The notes under the pieces were generated by a model. It saw only the letters and a program-made list of their open reading frames with translations. It had not been told where the DNA came from and made no database searches. From the NCBI GenBank assembly GCA_044228875.1, contig JBGAUA010000019.1:1-33153 (forward strand): a stretch of 33,153 nucleotides of DNA, given 5' to 3'. A program made the translations under genes and the position numbers. Each line of letters opens with the position of its first letter. The first letter of the stretch is position 1. The stretch is from Epilinea sp044228875. GTDB lineage: Bacteria; Chloroflexota; Anaerolineae; Epilineales; Epilineaceae. This document shows, in pieces, positions 1 through 8,862 of the stretch.

Positions 1-3000
1 CGGATGTCCACCGTCACCTCCTGGCCCTGGACAGCGCTGGCGACCAGGAACAGCTGGGCTGTCCCCGCGTCGGCGGCCAGGGGCGGCACCTGCTCGCCGC
101 AGGCCAGGTCCTTGCGGGCCCGGCCGGCGGCAGTGGCCACGTCGCGCGCCGAGACCCGGCCATCGCCGGTCAGGTCGCGCCCGCTGCCGGCCAGCCCGTC
201 GCCGGCCACCAGGCGGGCGTCGAAGTCGGTCAGGCGGCAGTCGCGGTCATGGTCACCGGTCAGGATGGGGCGCGCCGCCACCCGGTCGGCGGCGATCAGC
301 ACCTGCTCGGATTCCGAGCGGCCCCAGACATCGGGGCGATACATGGCATAGGCTTCCGCCGGACGGGCGCTGAAGGTGCCCGGAGTGACGGCCCGCGCCG
401 TGTACTGGAAGCGGTGCTCGCCCGCCGACAGCTGGGTGCTGAAGAAGCTGACCTTGTCGTCGCGGATCTCCTTACGCTCGTAGCGGTACCACCACCACCA
501 GGGCCAGTCCCTCCCGGGCCGCTCATCCGGCGGGCGCTTGGTCTCCGTGTCCAGGTTCTCGTTCAAGGCCTCCAGACCAGCGGGCAGCTTGTCCTCGATG
601 ATCAGGTAGCTGGCCGCGTCGTCCAGGGTCAGGTTCAGCTCTACGCTGACCAGGTCGCCCACATGCCAGCCGTTCGCGTCGGAACGGCCCACGATCGGCG
701 TGTAGCTGCGGTCGATCTGGATGCCCTGAGCGGCCGCCTTGGCCGGCGCGAAGCTCGGATGGTAGACGGCCATGCGCCCCAACACCGTGTAGTACAGGGT
801 GCCGCGGCCCTCCTTGACCAGGTTGAGGGTATGGGTCCCGGCGGACAGCGTGGCCCCCTGAAGGACGACGCTGGGAATGGCCTTGGCCACGTTGCCGCGG
901 TCCACCTGGCCCTGGGCCACCACCTGGCCGTCCAGCTCGGCGCGCCATCGGTAGGACGCGTCCAGCTCGCCGGAGGCGGCGATGAAGTCCGTCAGCCCCA
1001 GGATGCTGAAGGCCGTGGCCTGGGTGCTGGACCAGCCGTATCCCTGCTTGTGCTCCAAGAGCCAACGGGCCGCCTTGGGCGCCAGCGGGTCTTCGGGGCG
1101 CAGGGTGGCCAGGGCCTCCAGGGCCAGGGCCGTGCTCTTGTCGCCCGAGCTCATCGCGTACCAGTAGTACCAGGGCCAGCGCTCGCCCGTGCCCCGATCC
1201 AGCGGCCACCAGGCCGTCGTGGCGCTGGTCCGGGCGCGGGCGACCAGGTCGTCCAGCGCCTTGTCCGCGTCCGCGGCGCGCCCACCCTCGGCCAGGGCCA
1301 AGGTGAGGCTGCCGAGGGCGAAGCTGTCCAAGGTGTCGCGACCGGCCAGCAGTTGGTCGGCCAGGGCGGCGTCGAGCTTGCCGGCGCGGGCCAGCACCCA
1401 CAGGGCGTAGGCCTGGATGTTGGGCTCGGGAGCCTGCGCCGAGTCCGGCTTCTCCGGCAGCTGGATGGGCGCGTTGATGTTGGCCGCCAGCCAGGCCACG
1501 CCGCGGGCCATGACCTGCGGGTCCACCACGAAGCCGGCCTCCTCCACCAGCTGCAAGCCGTGCAGCACGTAGGCGGTGGTGTAGAGGTTGCCCGTCGATC
1601 CGTACCACCAGCCCCAACCGCCATCCGTGTTCTGGAAGCCGTAGAGCTTCTGCAAGCCGACCGCCATGTACTCCGGCAGCTTCGCCAGCAGCTCGGGATC
1701 GTCCAACTGGACCGCCTTGGCCAGGCGGCCGATGACGGCGTTGGGCAGCACCCGGCTCATCGTCTGCTCGACGCAGCCGTAGGGGTAGCCGATGAGGTCC
1801 TCGATGCCGTCCAGCACCCCGAGGGCCGCCGAGGGCGCCAGGCGGATCTCCACGCTCGACTCGGCGGGGATGGCATTGTAGGGGATGGCGAAGGTCTCGT
1901 AGGTCTGGCTGTCGACGGCTCCGGCCGCGACGAAACGCTCCGGTACCGAGAAAGCCTGGACCTTGAAGGGCAGTTCCACCGCGTCGCCGCCGGCGGCGGT
2001 GTCCATCCGCGCCGACACGAGCTCCTGGCCGATCTTGGAGGCCACGACGCTCCAGCGAGCCGCCCGCAACTGGCCCTTGGGCAGGTCCAGCTCCCGCGCG
2101 CCGGCGTCCAGCTGCACCAGCCCGGGCGCCTCCAGCGCCAGGGTCGCCTTGAGGCCCCCGGCATCCAGGTCGTTGCGCGCCAGCAGATCCAGGGCGAACT
2201 GGTCGCCCTGAACGGCGAAGCGCGGCAAGGCGGCGTCGACGGAGAGGTCCTTGGCCACCAGCACTTCGGCCCGGCCCTCGCCCACATGGGTGTCGATGCT
2301 GATGGCCCGGGCGATGGCCACCCAGGTGGTGAGGTTGTCCGGCAGCTTGATGGTGACGGTGACCGTCCCGTCCGCGCCGGTCTCCAGGATGGGGTTCCAG
2401 TAGGCCGTGTCGCGGAAGTCCTTGCGCGGCGCCACCGTGGGCTGCTGGTCGGCGCTCTTGTCCTGGCCACCCGGAGCCGTCGGCGCGGGCGCCGGCCCGC
2501 CGCCGCCCGCATCCTCCCGCCCGCGCTCCGCCGTGTAGCCGGGCCGGGTGCTGTCGAAGGTGGCCACCGAATGCGGCCAGTTCGTCCAGAAGGCGTCGAA
2601 GAGCGGGCCCGAGGGATCCTTGGCCAGGGCCAGTACGGCCTTGTCGGCCAGGGCCAGCGACAGCTGCGCGCGCACCGGCCGGCCGGCGGCGTCCAGCACC
2701 CGCACGGTGAACGTGGTCTCCTCGCCGGGGCCCAGCCTGGCCGCACCCGGCAGGACATCCACCTTTAGCCGCTTGTCGTCCGCCGGCACGGTCAGATCCA
2801 GCTGGGCGCTGAGCAGCTCGCCCTCCTTGCCGGACCAGCCCTGGTTGCCCGGCTGCCACAGGTGGACCCGTACGCGCACGTTGGGGGCGTACTCCGCCTT
2901 GATGGGGACCTCTACCGGCGTGGCGCCGGACACCGCCACCACCCGCTCCTCATAGACCTCGTCGCGCTCGATGCTGATCAAGGCGGTGGTGGTCACCGGC

Positions 3001-5123
3001 GACTTGATCAGGATGTTGGCCGTATCTCCCGGAGCGTAGCTGTCCTTGTCCGCGGAGAGCTCCAGACCGCCCCACCAGTACCAGGGCCTCCCGCCCTCCC
3101 AGACCCAGGCGTAGCTCCAGGCCGAGACCTGCCGACCCGCGTCGTCCTGGGCCAGGGCCTCGAAGCTGAACCAGCCGCTTGCGAGGCCGTCCACGACCAG
3201 GGTGGCCGTGCCGTCCGCGCCGGTGGTCACGGTCCTGGTCTCGACGACGCGCTCGCCGTCGCGATCGTAGACCTTGCGGTTCACCGTCACCTTGCGGCCG
3301 GCCACCGGCAGTCCGTCGTGACCGGTGGCGCGCAGGGTGAAGCGGGCGCTCTCGCCGCGCTCGATACCATAGCGGTCGGCCGTCATGCTCAGGCTGAAGG
3401 CCGCCGGATGGACCGTCAGCGACGTGCCGGCGGTGACCGGACGCCGACTGGCATCCGTCACCTCGGCCTCGAAGCTGAAGGTCTCGCCATAGCTCCCTAC
3501 CGCGTCGAGGCTCACCGGAACCTGCCAGCGGCCCTTGTCATCCAGCTTGCCCTCGATGGTCTTCACTGGCTGGTTGCCGCTGCCCGGCCACCACCAGCCG
3601 CGATAGACGCGCAACACCGCGTCGGCGCCGGCCACCGGCTGGCCGTAGTAGTAGTCGGCCGCGACGGTGACCACAACCTGCTCCCCGCTCACCGCCCAGG
3701 AGCGCGGGGTGCTCACCGTCACCTCGAAGTCCGGCTTGACGTAGGCCTCCACCTTGATCGGCAGGCTGATGGTCCGGCCCTCCACGTGGGCTTCCATCTG
3801 CCAGTTGCCGGTGGCCACCTCGTCGCCCAGGGCCAGCTCGCCGTGAACCGAACCGAAGGCGTCGACGGTGGGCGTGTGGGTGGCGATCAGGTTGTTGCGC
3901 GCGTCACGGAAGGTGATGCTGATCGGCGTGCTGGGCGCCAGGACGGCCAGGCCGTCCCCCTCGCCGCTGAAGCGACGGAAGCTGCCCTTGTAGTGGACCG
4001 TGTCCCCAGGCTTGAAGATGGGGCGGTCGGTATGCAGATGGCCGGTGACCGAGGAACCACCCCCGCCGCCGCCGCCGGGCCAGACACCGTCCTCCATCCA
4101 CGGGCCGCGCCACCACCAGTAATCCGACGACCAGCGGGAATCGAGGCCGACGAGCGTGGTCTCGGTGGCCGTGCTGGCCACCAGGAAGGCAGGCTTGCCG
4201 GCCTTGCCGTCGAAGCGGGCGATGCCGTCCTGGTCGGCGTTGACGAAGGCCAGTTCCTTGCCCGCGGCGTCGACCATCGCGGTGCGGATGCCGGCCTGCG
4301 GCCGGCTGCTGCGCACATGGCTGGTCCAGGCGCTCAGGCCCTGTCGCCCACGCTTGCCGACGATGGCCAGGTCGCTGTAGATCAGCAGCACCTGCGCGCG
4401 ACCCATGACCGGGTGGCTGGCCTCCACAACATAGAGACCGGGCGCGGTGCCCTTGGGCAGGCCGACGCCCTTGAGGCCGTCGCTGTTGTCGACCTTGGCC
4501 CGCCAACGCGCCGCCTCGGTCAGGCCCTTCAGGTCGATGGCCTGCGTCTCGTCGGTCAATGCGGCGTAGCGCTGCACGAAGCCGGGCACGTCCACGGTGT
4601 AGAGGGCGAACTCGGCGCTGAATCGCGGATAGTCGGCCTGGATCCCCAGCCCGTGGCTGCCGGTCGGCGCCAGGAGCTGCACGGTGGGTCCCCAGCCGAA
4701 GCGGAGCGTGCCCTGCGCCGCGCCGCTGGTGAAGGTCCATTGCAGCGGCTGACTAAGGAGCGCCCGACCTTGCTGATCCTTGGCCCCCGTTCCGAGCTCG
4801 GCGCTGAAGCGGGTCTGCGCCGGCAGGGGCTCTTCCGGACGGTACTCCACGTAGGAGCGCTGGTCCCAGGTCTGCCAGCGGAAGGCGCCCGGCCGGGCGG
4901 GCGTCAAGGTGAAGGCCTGCTCGACGGAGGCCTGGTCCACCAGGCGATCGAAGGTCAGGGCGATGGTGGTGCCGGGCCAGACATCCCGCTGCCCGTCCTG
5001 CGGCATGATGCCGACCACCGGACCGCGCTGAGCGCGCACGCCCGCCCCGCCCAGGAGCAACGCCGCGATAGCCAGCAGGGCAGCCGCGCGGCCGCTGTTC
5101 GACCGATTCCAAGGAACCCACAT
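1..5123 (-). CDS. Secreted alpha-2-macroglobulin family protein with dockerin/cohesin-like tail (partial, C-terminus off the window)
   Basis: A single open frame runs from ATG 5123 to the window edge (at least 1707 codons). AGGAG at 5132-5136 (8-nt spacing) fixes the start. A Sec signal peptide spans about residues 1-32 (AALLAIAALLLGGAGVRAQ). An SbsA-type Ig domain follows, then MG2 at about 364 (HTDRPIFKPGDTV), a bait-region-type domain from about 691 (DKDSYAPGDTANI), and the A2M domain from about 903 (YWNPILETGADG). The thioester motif GCVEQTM has Cys1117 and Gln1120. Near 1624-1661 two calcium-loop repeats of dockerin type occur (D1624 to D1635, D1650 to D1661), followed by a cohesin-like beta start. 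Bacterial A2Ms are thought to trap foreign proteases through the thioester. E. coli-type loci usually pair it with pbpC, which is not seen here. The family call is firm; the tail is inferred from motifs. Confidence 0.93.
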   Translation of the reverse strand, partial: MWVPWNRSNSGRAAALLAIAALLLGGAGVRAQRGPVVGIMPQDGQRDVWPGTTIALTFDRLVDQASVEQAFTLTPARPGAFRWQTWDQRSYVEYRPEEPLPAQTRFSAELGTGAKDQQGRALLSQPLQWTFTSGAAQGTLRFGWGPTVQLLAPTGSHGLGIQADYPRFSAEFALYTVDVPGFVQRYAALTDETQAIDLKGLTEAARWRAKVDNSDGLKGVGLPKGTAPGLYVVEASHPVMGRAQVLLIYSDLAIVGKRGRQGLSAWTSHVRSSRPQAGIRTAMVDAAGKELAFVNADQDGIARFDGKAGKPAFLVASTATETTLVGLDSRWSSDYWWWRGPWMEDGVWPGGGGGGGSSVTGHLHTDRPIFKPGDTVHYKGSFRRFSGEGDGLAVLAPSTPISITFRDARNNLIATHTPTVDAFGSVHGELALGDEVATGNWQMEAHVEGRTISLPIKVEAYVKPDFEVTVSTPRSWAVSGEQVVVTVAADYYYGQPVAGADAVLRVYRGWWWPGSGNQPVKTIEGKLDDKGRWQVPVSLDAVGSYGETFSFEAEVTDASRRPVTAGTSLTVHPAAFSLSMTADRYGIERGESARFTLRATGHDGLPVAGRKVTVNRKVYDRDGERVVETRTVTTGADGTATLVVDGLASGWFSFEALAQDDAGRQVSAWSYAWVWEGGRPWYWWGGLELSADKDSYAPGDTANILIKSPVTTTALISIERDEVYEERVVAVSGATPVEVPIKAEYAPNVRVRVHLWQPGNQGWSGKEGELLSAQLDLTVPADDKRLKVDVLPGAARLGPGEETTFTVRVLDAAGRPVRAQLSLALADKAVLALAKDPSGPLFDAFWTNWPHSVATFDSTRPGYTAERGREDAGGGGPAPAPTAPGGQDKSADQQPTVAPRKDFRDTAYWNPILETGADGTVTVTIKLPDNLTTWVAIARAISIDTHVGEGRAEVLVAKDLSVDAALPRFAVQGDQFALDLLARNDLDAGGLKATLALEAPGLVQLDAGARELDLPKGQLRAARWSVVASKIGQELVSARMDTAAGGDAVELPFKVQAFSVPERFVAAGAVDSQTYETFAIPYNAIPAESSVEIRLAPSAALGVLDGIEDLIGYPYGCVEQTMSRVLPNAVIGRLAKAVQLDDPELLAKLPEYMAVGLQKLYGFQNTDGGWGWWYGSTGNLYTTAYVLHGLQLVEEAGFVVDPQVMARGVAWLAANINAPIQLPEKPDSAQAPEPNIQAYALWVLARAGKLDAALADQLLAGRDTLDSFALGSLTLALAEGGRAADADKALDDLVARARTSATTAWWPLDRGTGERWPWYYWYAMSSGDKSTALALEALATLRPEDPLAPKAARWLLEHKQGYGWSSTQATAFSILGLTDFIAASGELDASYRWRAELDGQVVAQGQVDRGNVAKAIPSVVLQGATLSAGTHTLNLVKEGRGTLYYTVLGRMAVYHPSFAPAKAAAQGIQIDRSYTPIVGRSDANGWHVGDLVSVELNLTLDDAASYLIIEDKLPAGLEALNENLDTETKRPPDERPGRDWPWWWWYRYERKEIRDDKVSFFSTQLSAGEHRFQYTARAVTPGTFSARPAEAYAMYRPDVWGRSESEQVLIAADRVAARPILTGDHDRDCRLTDFDARLVAGDGLAGSGRDLTGDGRVSARDVATAAGRARKDLACGEQVPPLAADAGTAQLFLVASAVQGQEVTVDI

Positions 5124-5294
5124 GGTTTCAACTCCTACGGGTGATTGTTCGGGGGGCACTGCCCCTGATGCTGGTCCATCGATGCCCGGAACCTGCGGCG
5201 ACACCGTCGCCCGGCCGCGCTGCGGACCATGCACTGATACGGGCGGCGCGCCGCCGATGTGACATCCGCGGGCAACCCCTGGCGGCCAACCGCG

Positions 5295-5300
5295 TATAAT
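5295..5300 (+). promoter_or_regulatory. -10 box (TATAAT) for the permease gene
   Basis: A perfect TATAAT stands in the GC-rich 222-bp divergent spacer between the A2M gene and the permease, 45 nt before the ATG. No good -35 lies 16-18 bp upstream (GCAACC is the best at that distance). The transcript would have a leader of about 40 nt that includes the AGGAGG at 5333-5338. Confidence 0.55.
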
Positions 5301-5345
5301 CGCCATCGCTTCGACCACCGCAAGCTCCAGCCAGGAGGCAGGACC

Positions 5346-6536
5346 ATGACCGTCGACCGCAATGGCGGCCAGCGCCAACGCTTCAAGTACCGCCAGCTCA
5401 TCTTCTTCCTCTGCGTCCTGGCGGTCCTGTGCTGGATCCTGTGGCAGGCCGGCACGGCCTTGCTGCCCTTCGTCCTGGGCCTGACCGTGGCCTACCTGAT
5501 CGCGCCGCAGGTGACCCGCCTGCAACGCCTGCTTCCGGCGCGCTTGCGGTCGAAGCCCTATGCCAAGGCCATCGCGATCCTCGTCGTCTACCTTGCGTTC
5601 ATCGCCTCGGTCCTCATCGCCGGCGCGCTCATCCTCCCGCCCCTCATACAGCAGACCCGCGAACTGGTGCAGACCGCGCCCAGTGGCTTCGACGCGTTGA
5701 CCGGCCAGGTGCAGTCCCTCCTGAAACGCTACGAGCGGCTGCCGGCTCCGGTGAAGACGGAGATCGAGGCGATGCTGGACGCCGACGCCCTGCACGCGCT
5801 CAGCGGTCGCGGTCTGGCGTTGTTGCAGCAGGCGACGTTCAGCGCGTTGGTCGCCTTGTCCGGCACGCTCAGCTGGCTGCTCGGCATGCTGGTGGTCCCC
5901 ATCTGGCTCTTCTACATCCTGGACGACACCGACTACGTGCTCAAGGGCAGCCTTGGCCTCGTGCCGCGCGAGATCCGCCCGGATCTTGAAGCGGTGCGCA
6001 TCATCGTCGATCGCGTGCTGTCGGCCTATATCCGCGGGCAGCTGATCATCGCCCTGATCCTGGGAATCCTGTTGTCGATCTCGCTGTACTTCCTGGGCGT
6101 CGACTATGCCTTGCTGCTGGGCTTCGTCGCCGGATCCCTGGGATTCATCCCCTACGTTGGCGCCATCCTGGGCGCTATTCCCGCCATCTTGGTGGCGGCT
6201 TTCCAGAGCTTCGGCCTGGCGGTGAAGGTCATCATCGCCCTGATCGTCATCCAGCAGATCGACGGCACCTTCATCAGCCCGAGGGTACAGGGCAAGAGCG
6301 TGGCCCTGCGCCCGGCGCTGATCCTGGTGGTGTTGGTCATCGGGCAGCAGGTGTGGGGCTTCATGGGCCTGCTCCTGGCCGTGCCCGTGACAGGGATCCT
6401 GCGGGACATCGTCCACTACGTCTATCTGCGACTCGGCGAACCGTCGCCGTCACCCCAGCATGCCCTGGCGACCGTCGGATACGGCAAACATGTCACGACC
6501 GTCATCACCAGCGGAGGCGACCTCTCGCAGGCATGA
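5346..6536 (+). CDS. AI-2E / PerM family (UPF0118) transporter
   Basis: The 396-residue integral membrane protein starts at ATG 5346, set by AGGAGG at 5333-5338 with 7-nt spacing. An upstream in-frame extension has no such signal. The layout is typical of the family: two N-terminal helices (FFLCVLAVLCWILW, then FVLGLTVAYLIAP), a third helix (IAILVVYLAFIASVLIAG), a soluble amphipathic segment, and a C-terminal block of helices. The C-terminal block contains the family pattern GFIPYVGAILGAIPAI and a conserved IQQIDGTFISPRVQGKSV stretch. Members export autoinducer-2, act as Na+/H+ antiporters, or have unknown substrates, so the substrate cannot be assigned. It stands alone, divergent from the A2M gene. 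Confidence 0.9.
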   Translation: MTVDRNGGQRQRFKYRQLIFFLCVLAVLCWILWQAGTALLPFVLGLTVAYLIAPQVTRLQRLLPARLRSKPYAKAIAILVVYLAFIASVLIAGALILPPLIQQTRELVQTAPSGFDALTGQVQSLLKRYERLPAPVKTEIEAMLDADALHALSGRGLALLQQATFSALVALSGTLSWLLGMLVVPIWLFYILDDTDYVLKGSLGLVPREIRPDLEAVRIIVDRVLSAYIRGQLIIALILGILLSISLYFLGVDYALLLGFVAGSLGFIPYVGAILGAIPAILVAAFQSFGLAVKVIIALIVIQQIDGTFISPRVQGKSVALRPALILVVLVIGQQVWGFMGLLLAVPVTGILRDIVHYVYLRLGEPSPSPQHALATVGYGKHVTTVITSGGDLSQA

Positions 6537-6626
6537 TAGGCCATCAACCGACGCTGAATTGGCCGCGTCCGACGTGGCTTCGTGATCACAAGGTCGAGCG
6601 TCGGGCGAGCCTTCCGCCGATGGAAG

Positions 6627-6656
6627 TTGTCCGCGACTTTCGGCCTGATCTATAAT
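6627..6656 (+). promoter_or_regulatory. Sigma-70-type promoter of the 81-aa protein
   Basis: TTGTCC (6627-6632), an 18-bp spacer, then a perfect TATAAT (6651-6656). This is the best two-box promoter in the window and predicts a start near 6663, giving a leader of about 84 nt. Confidence 0.7.
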
Positions 6657-6701
6657 CGTTTTTCGTCAGCATCAGCATGACTTCTTGCGATCTTCCCGCA
6701 A

Positions 6702-6713
6702 TGAATGCATTCA
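6702..6713. promoter_or_regulatory. 12-bp perfect palindrome in the 5' leader
   Basis: TGAATGCATTCA is a perfect palindrome between the TATAAT and the ribosome binding site of the 81-residue gene. Just upstream, TTGCG (6685-6689) can pair with CGCAA (6698-6702) as a small hairpin. It could be an operator half-site pair or an RNA stem. Nothing in the sequence decides which. Confidence 0.4.
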
Positions 6714-6746
6714 GGCAAAGCGATCTCGTTCACAGGAGTGTTTCCC

Positions 6747-6992
6747 ATGCAGTTCATCAAGCTCACCCGCAAGGATTTCGAAAAGGCGCCGCCGGCCAAG
6801 AAGGAAAACCCGGCCATGTCCTTCCTCAAGACGCTCAAGCTCGGTGAGGGCGGCTTCATCACCACGGAGATGGCGCAGGTCGGCCGCCAGACCATCAAGG
6901 CGAAGGTCAAGTCGGCGGCGTCCGATCTGGGTCTGAAGGTCAAGTTCCACCGCTCGCCGGCCGACGAGGTTCGTTTCGAAATCGTGGCCTGA
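6747..6992 (+). CDS. Small uncharacterised 81-residue protein
   Basis: ATG 6747 is preceded by AGGAG (6734-6738, 8-nt spacing); an earlier in-frame ATG at 6705 lies inside the leader palindrome and lacks a ribosome site. The protein has a basic N-terminus with FEKAPPAKK, then LGEGGFITTEMAQVGRQ, a Lys/Ala helix TIKAKVKSAASDLG and a final beta-like stretch ending RFEIVA. There is no signal peptide, membrane helix or cysteine. The 'IKAKVKSAASDLGLKVKF' pattern resembles short helix-strand segments in small phage or plasmid proteins, but I do not recognise a family. It is transcribed alone, with its own strong promoter and terminator. That fits a well-expressed cytosolic protein; the function is unknown. 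Confidence 0.8.
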   Translation: MQFIKLTRKDFEKAPPAKKENPAMSFLKTLKLGEGGFITTEMAQVGRQTIKAKVKSAASDLGLKVKFHRSPADEVRFEIVA

Positions 6993-7025
6993 TGACCCGC
7001 CGGTCGCCGGACACGCGCCAATGCG

Positions 7026-7058
7026 AAGGGCCAGCCGTTTCGGCTGGCCCTTGTTGCG
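7026..7058 (+). terminator. Rho-independent terminator after the 81-aa gene
   Basis: A 12-bp perfect stem AAGGGCCAGCCG (7026-7037) and CGGCTGGCCCTT (7041-7052) has a TTT loop and is followed by a T-containing tail (GTTGCG). It lies 34 nt after the stop codon. The U-tract is short, so it may work less well than a classic terminator. Confidence 0.8.
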
Positions 7059-7093
7059 TTCCACGGCCTCCGCGATCGTAGGCAGACCGAGCG

Positions 7094-8809
7094 ATGTCCA
7101 TGGCTCCCAGGTCTACCAGCGCCATCCCGCGCGAGCGACTGGCCGCGGTCCTGATCCTCACCGTCGCCCTTGGCCTGGGCGCCCTGGGGATGGGCTGGGG
7201 TCTGCCGGGGCTGGATTCGTGGTCCAACGACGACCCCAGCCCGCGGGTCCCGCTGCGCATCGGCAGCATCTGGCTGACGGACACGCACAAGTACCCCTAC
7301 CTGCAGCTGGGCCTGGACCGCCTGCTCTATGCGCCGTACCTGTCCTGGCTCGACGCCCGGGGCGGCATTCGCTCCGATTGCGAGCGGCGGCCGCTGGAGG
7401 ACTGCTTCACGGATGAGGCCCGCGCCGCCACCGGTCTCATGCGTCTCTCGCGCCTGCGCTCGCTGCTCATGTTTCTCGGGCTGGTCCTCGCGGTGGGGTG
7501 GCTCTCGGAGCGGCTGCTCGCCGACCGCCGCGCCGCCCTCTGGGCCGCCCTATGGACGGCGCTGACCGCCGAGATGGCCTTCTTCGGCAAGCTCGGCAAC
7601 CTGGACCTGCCCTACACCTTCTGGTTCGCGCTGTCCTTGGTCCCCTACCTGGGCATCCTGGACCATGGCCGGCGGCGCGACTACCTGGGCTTCGGGTTCA
7701 CCGCCGCCCTGGCCATCACCACCAAGGACCAGGTGATCGGCGCCTACGTGCTGCCGGGGCTGCGCATCCTCGCCCTCCACGCCCGGCGTTCGGCCGCCGG
7801 CGGCGGCCCCTTCGGACTGCGGCTGCGCCGCTTCCTCGACGCCCGGCTGCTGGGCCTGGTCGCCGTCCTCGCGACCACCTTCGCCCTGGTCAACGATCTG
7901 GTCTTCAACCCCCGGGGCTTCCTGGCCCACGTGGACTATTACATCCACGGCGAAGGCGCCATGGTCAACCCCGGCTTCAGCCTCGGCGCCGAACTGGCGC
8001 AGCTGCTGAGCTTCGGCAAAGCCGTGGTCCACGCCATGGGCCTGCCGCTGGCCCTGCTGGCCGCCGCGGGACTGGCCGGCCTGGCCGTCGCCCGCTGGAC
8101 GCGTGCGCGATGGCTGCTCCTGCCTCTGGCCTCCTACTACCTCTTCATGATGCTGCCCGTGGTCTACACCGACACCCGCTTCAGCCTGCCGGCGCTCGTC
8201 CTCCTGTACCCCGGCGCCGGCTGGCTGGCGGCGCGCCTCTGGAACCCGCCCGCCCTAGCGGCCGACGCCCCGGCGACGGCCGGGACGTCCGGAGCGGTCG
8301 GCGCGGCCGGATCCGGCAGGCGCCGGGGAGGCCGGACCATCGTCCTCGCCGTGGCGGTGTACAGCCTGCTCTACAGCTTGAACGTCGGCCTGGCGATGCG
8401 CGGCGACACCCGCTACGCGGCCGAGGCCTTCATCCGCCGGAACATCCCGCCCGGCGAGCCGGTGGTGGCCATGGACGAGTCGCGCTACCTGCCGCGCCTG
8501 GAGACCATGGGCCTGACCCAACTCAGCGTGGTCGACTGGCGGGACCTCGACGACCCGGAGGAACAGGCCGACGCCCTGGCCGACATCGACGCCGCGCGCT
8601 GGATCGTGCTGTCGGACAAGGCGGCCGCCAAACAGACCGGCGAGGCCGGCGCCTTGCGCGATCGCCTGCTCGGCGGGAGCTCCGGCTTCGTGGTGGCTTG
8701 GGAGGGCCGGTCGGCTGCGCCGATGGATGCCTGGCTGCCGGGAGCCTGGGTGGAAGCGCGGGTCAGCCCGCGGGTATGGGTGCTGCGGCGGATCGACGGG
8801 TCACCGTAG
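7094..8809 (+). CDS. ArnT/PMT-like GT-C membrane glycosyltransferase
   Basis: The 571-residue polytopic protein has an N-terminal helix (VLILTVALGLGALGMGWGL). A loop follows with the acidic pair typical of GT-C enzymes (SNDD, about residues 42-45) and the PMT/ArnT-type stretch KYPYLQL. Many hydrophobic helices come next, including the pattern WTALTAEMAFFGKLGNLD, and then a soluble C-terminal domain. GT-C enzymes transfer sugar from a polyprenyl-phosphate donor to lipid or protein on the outer membrane face. The acceptor is not visible here. ATG 7094 and ATG 7100 are both possible, and neither has a clear Shine-Dalgarno. It lies between the terminator above and the convergent rpe gene (53 nt between stops), so it appears monocistronic. 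Confidence 0.82.
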   Translation: MSMAPRSTSAIPRERLAAVLILTVALGLGALGMGWGLPGLDSWSNDDPSPRVPLRIGSIWLTDTHKYPYLQLGLDRLLYAPYLSWLDARGGIRSDCERRPLEDCFTDEARAATGLMRLSRLRSLLMFLGLVLAVGWLSERLLADRRAALWAALWTALTAEMAFFGKLGNLDLPYTFWFALSLVPYLGILDHGRRRDYLGFGFTAALAITTKDQVIGAYVLPGLRILALHARRSAAGGGPFGLRLRRFLDARLLGLVAVLATTFALVNDLVFNPRGFLAHVDYYIHGEGAMVNPGFSLGAELAQLLSFGKAVVHAMGLPLALLAAAGLAGLAVARWTRARWLLLPLASYYLFMMLPVVYTDTRFSLPALVLLYPGAGWLAARLWNPPALAADAPATAGTSGAVGAAGSGRRRGGRTIVLAVAVYSLLYSLNVGLAMRGDTRYAAEAFIRRNIPPGEPVVAMDESRYLPRLETMGLTQLSVVDWRDLDDPEEQADALADIDAARWIVLSDKAAAKQTGEAGALRDRLLGGSSGFVVAWEGRSAAPMDAWLPGAWVEARVSPRVWVLRRIDGSP

Positions 8810-8862
8810 GCGATCGTGCGCCGGAGCGCAGGCGCCGGCCATGGCGCGCCCGGTCCGCTGCG

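Noticed and set aside
249..5144. Very long open frames antisense to or out of frame with the A2M gene (for example 249-2768 and 2862-5144 on the plus strand)
   Set aside because: They are by-products of high GC content. Translations are Arg/Gly/Ala/Gln-rich without domains, whereas the minus frame from 5123 gives a full A2M.
8810..8862. Possible bidirectional terminator between the glycosyltransferase and rpe
   Set aside because: Only 5-bp stems (GCGCC/GGCGC) and no T-rich tails; such stems are expected by chance at this GC content.
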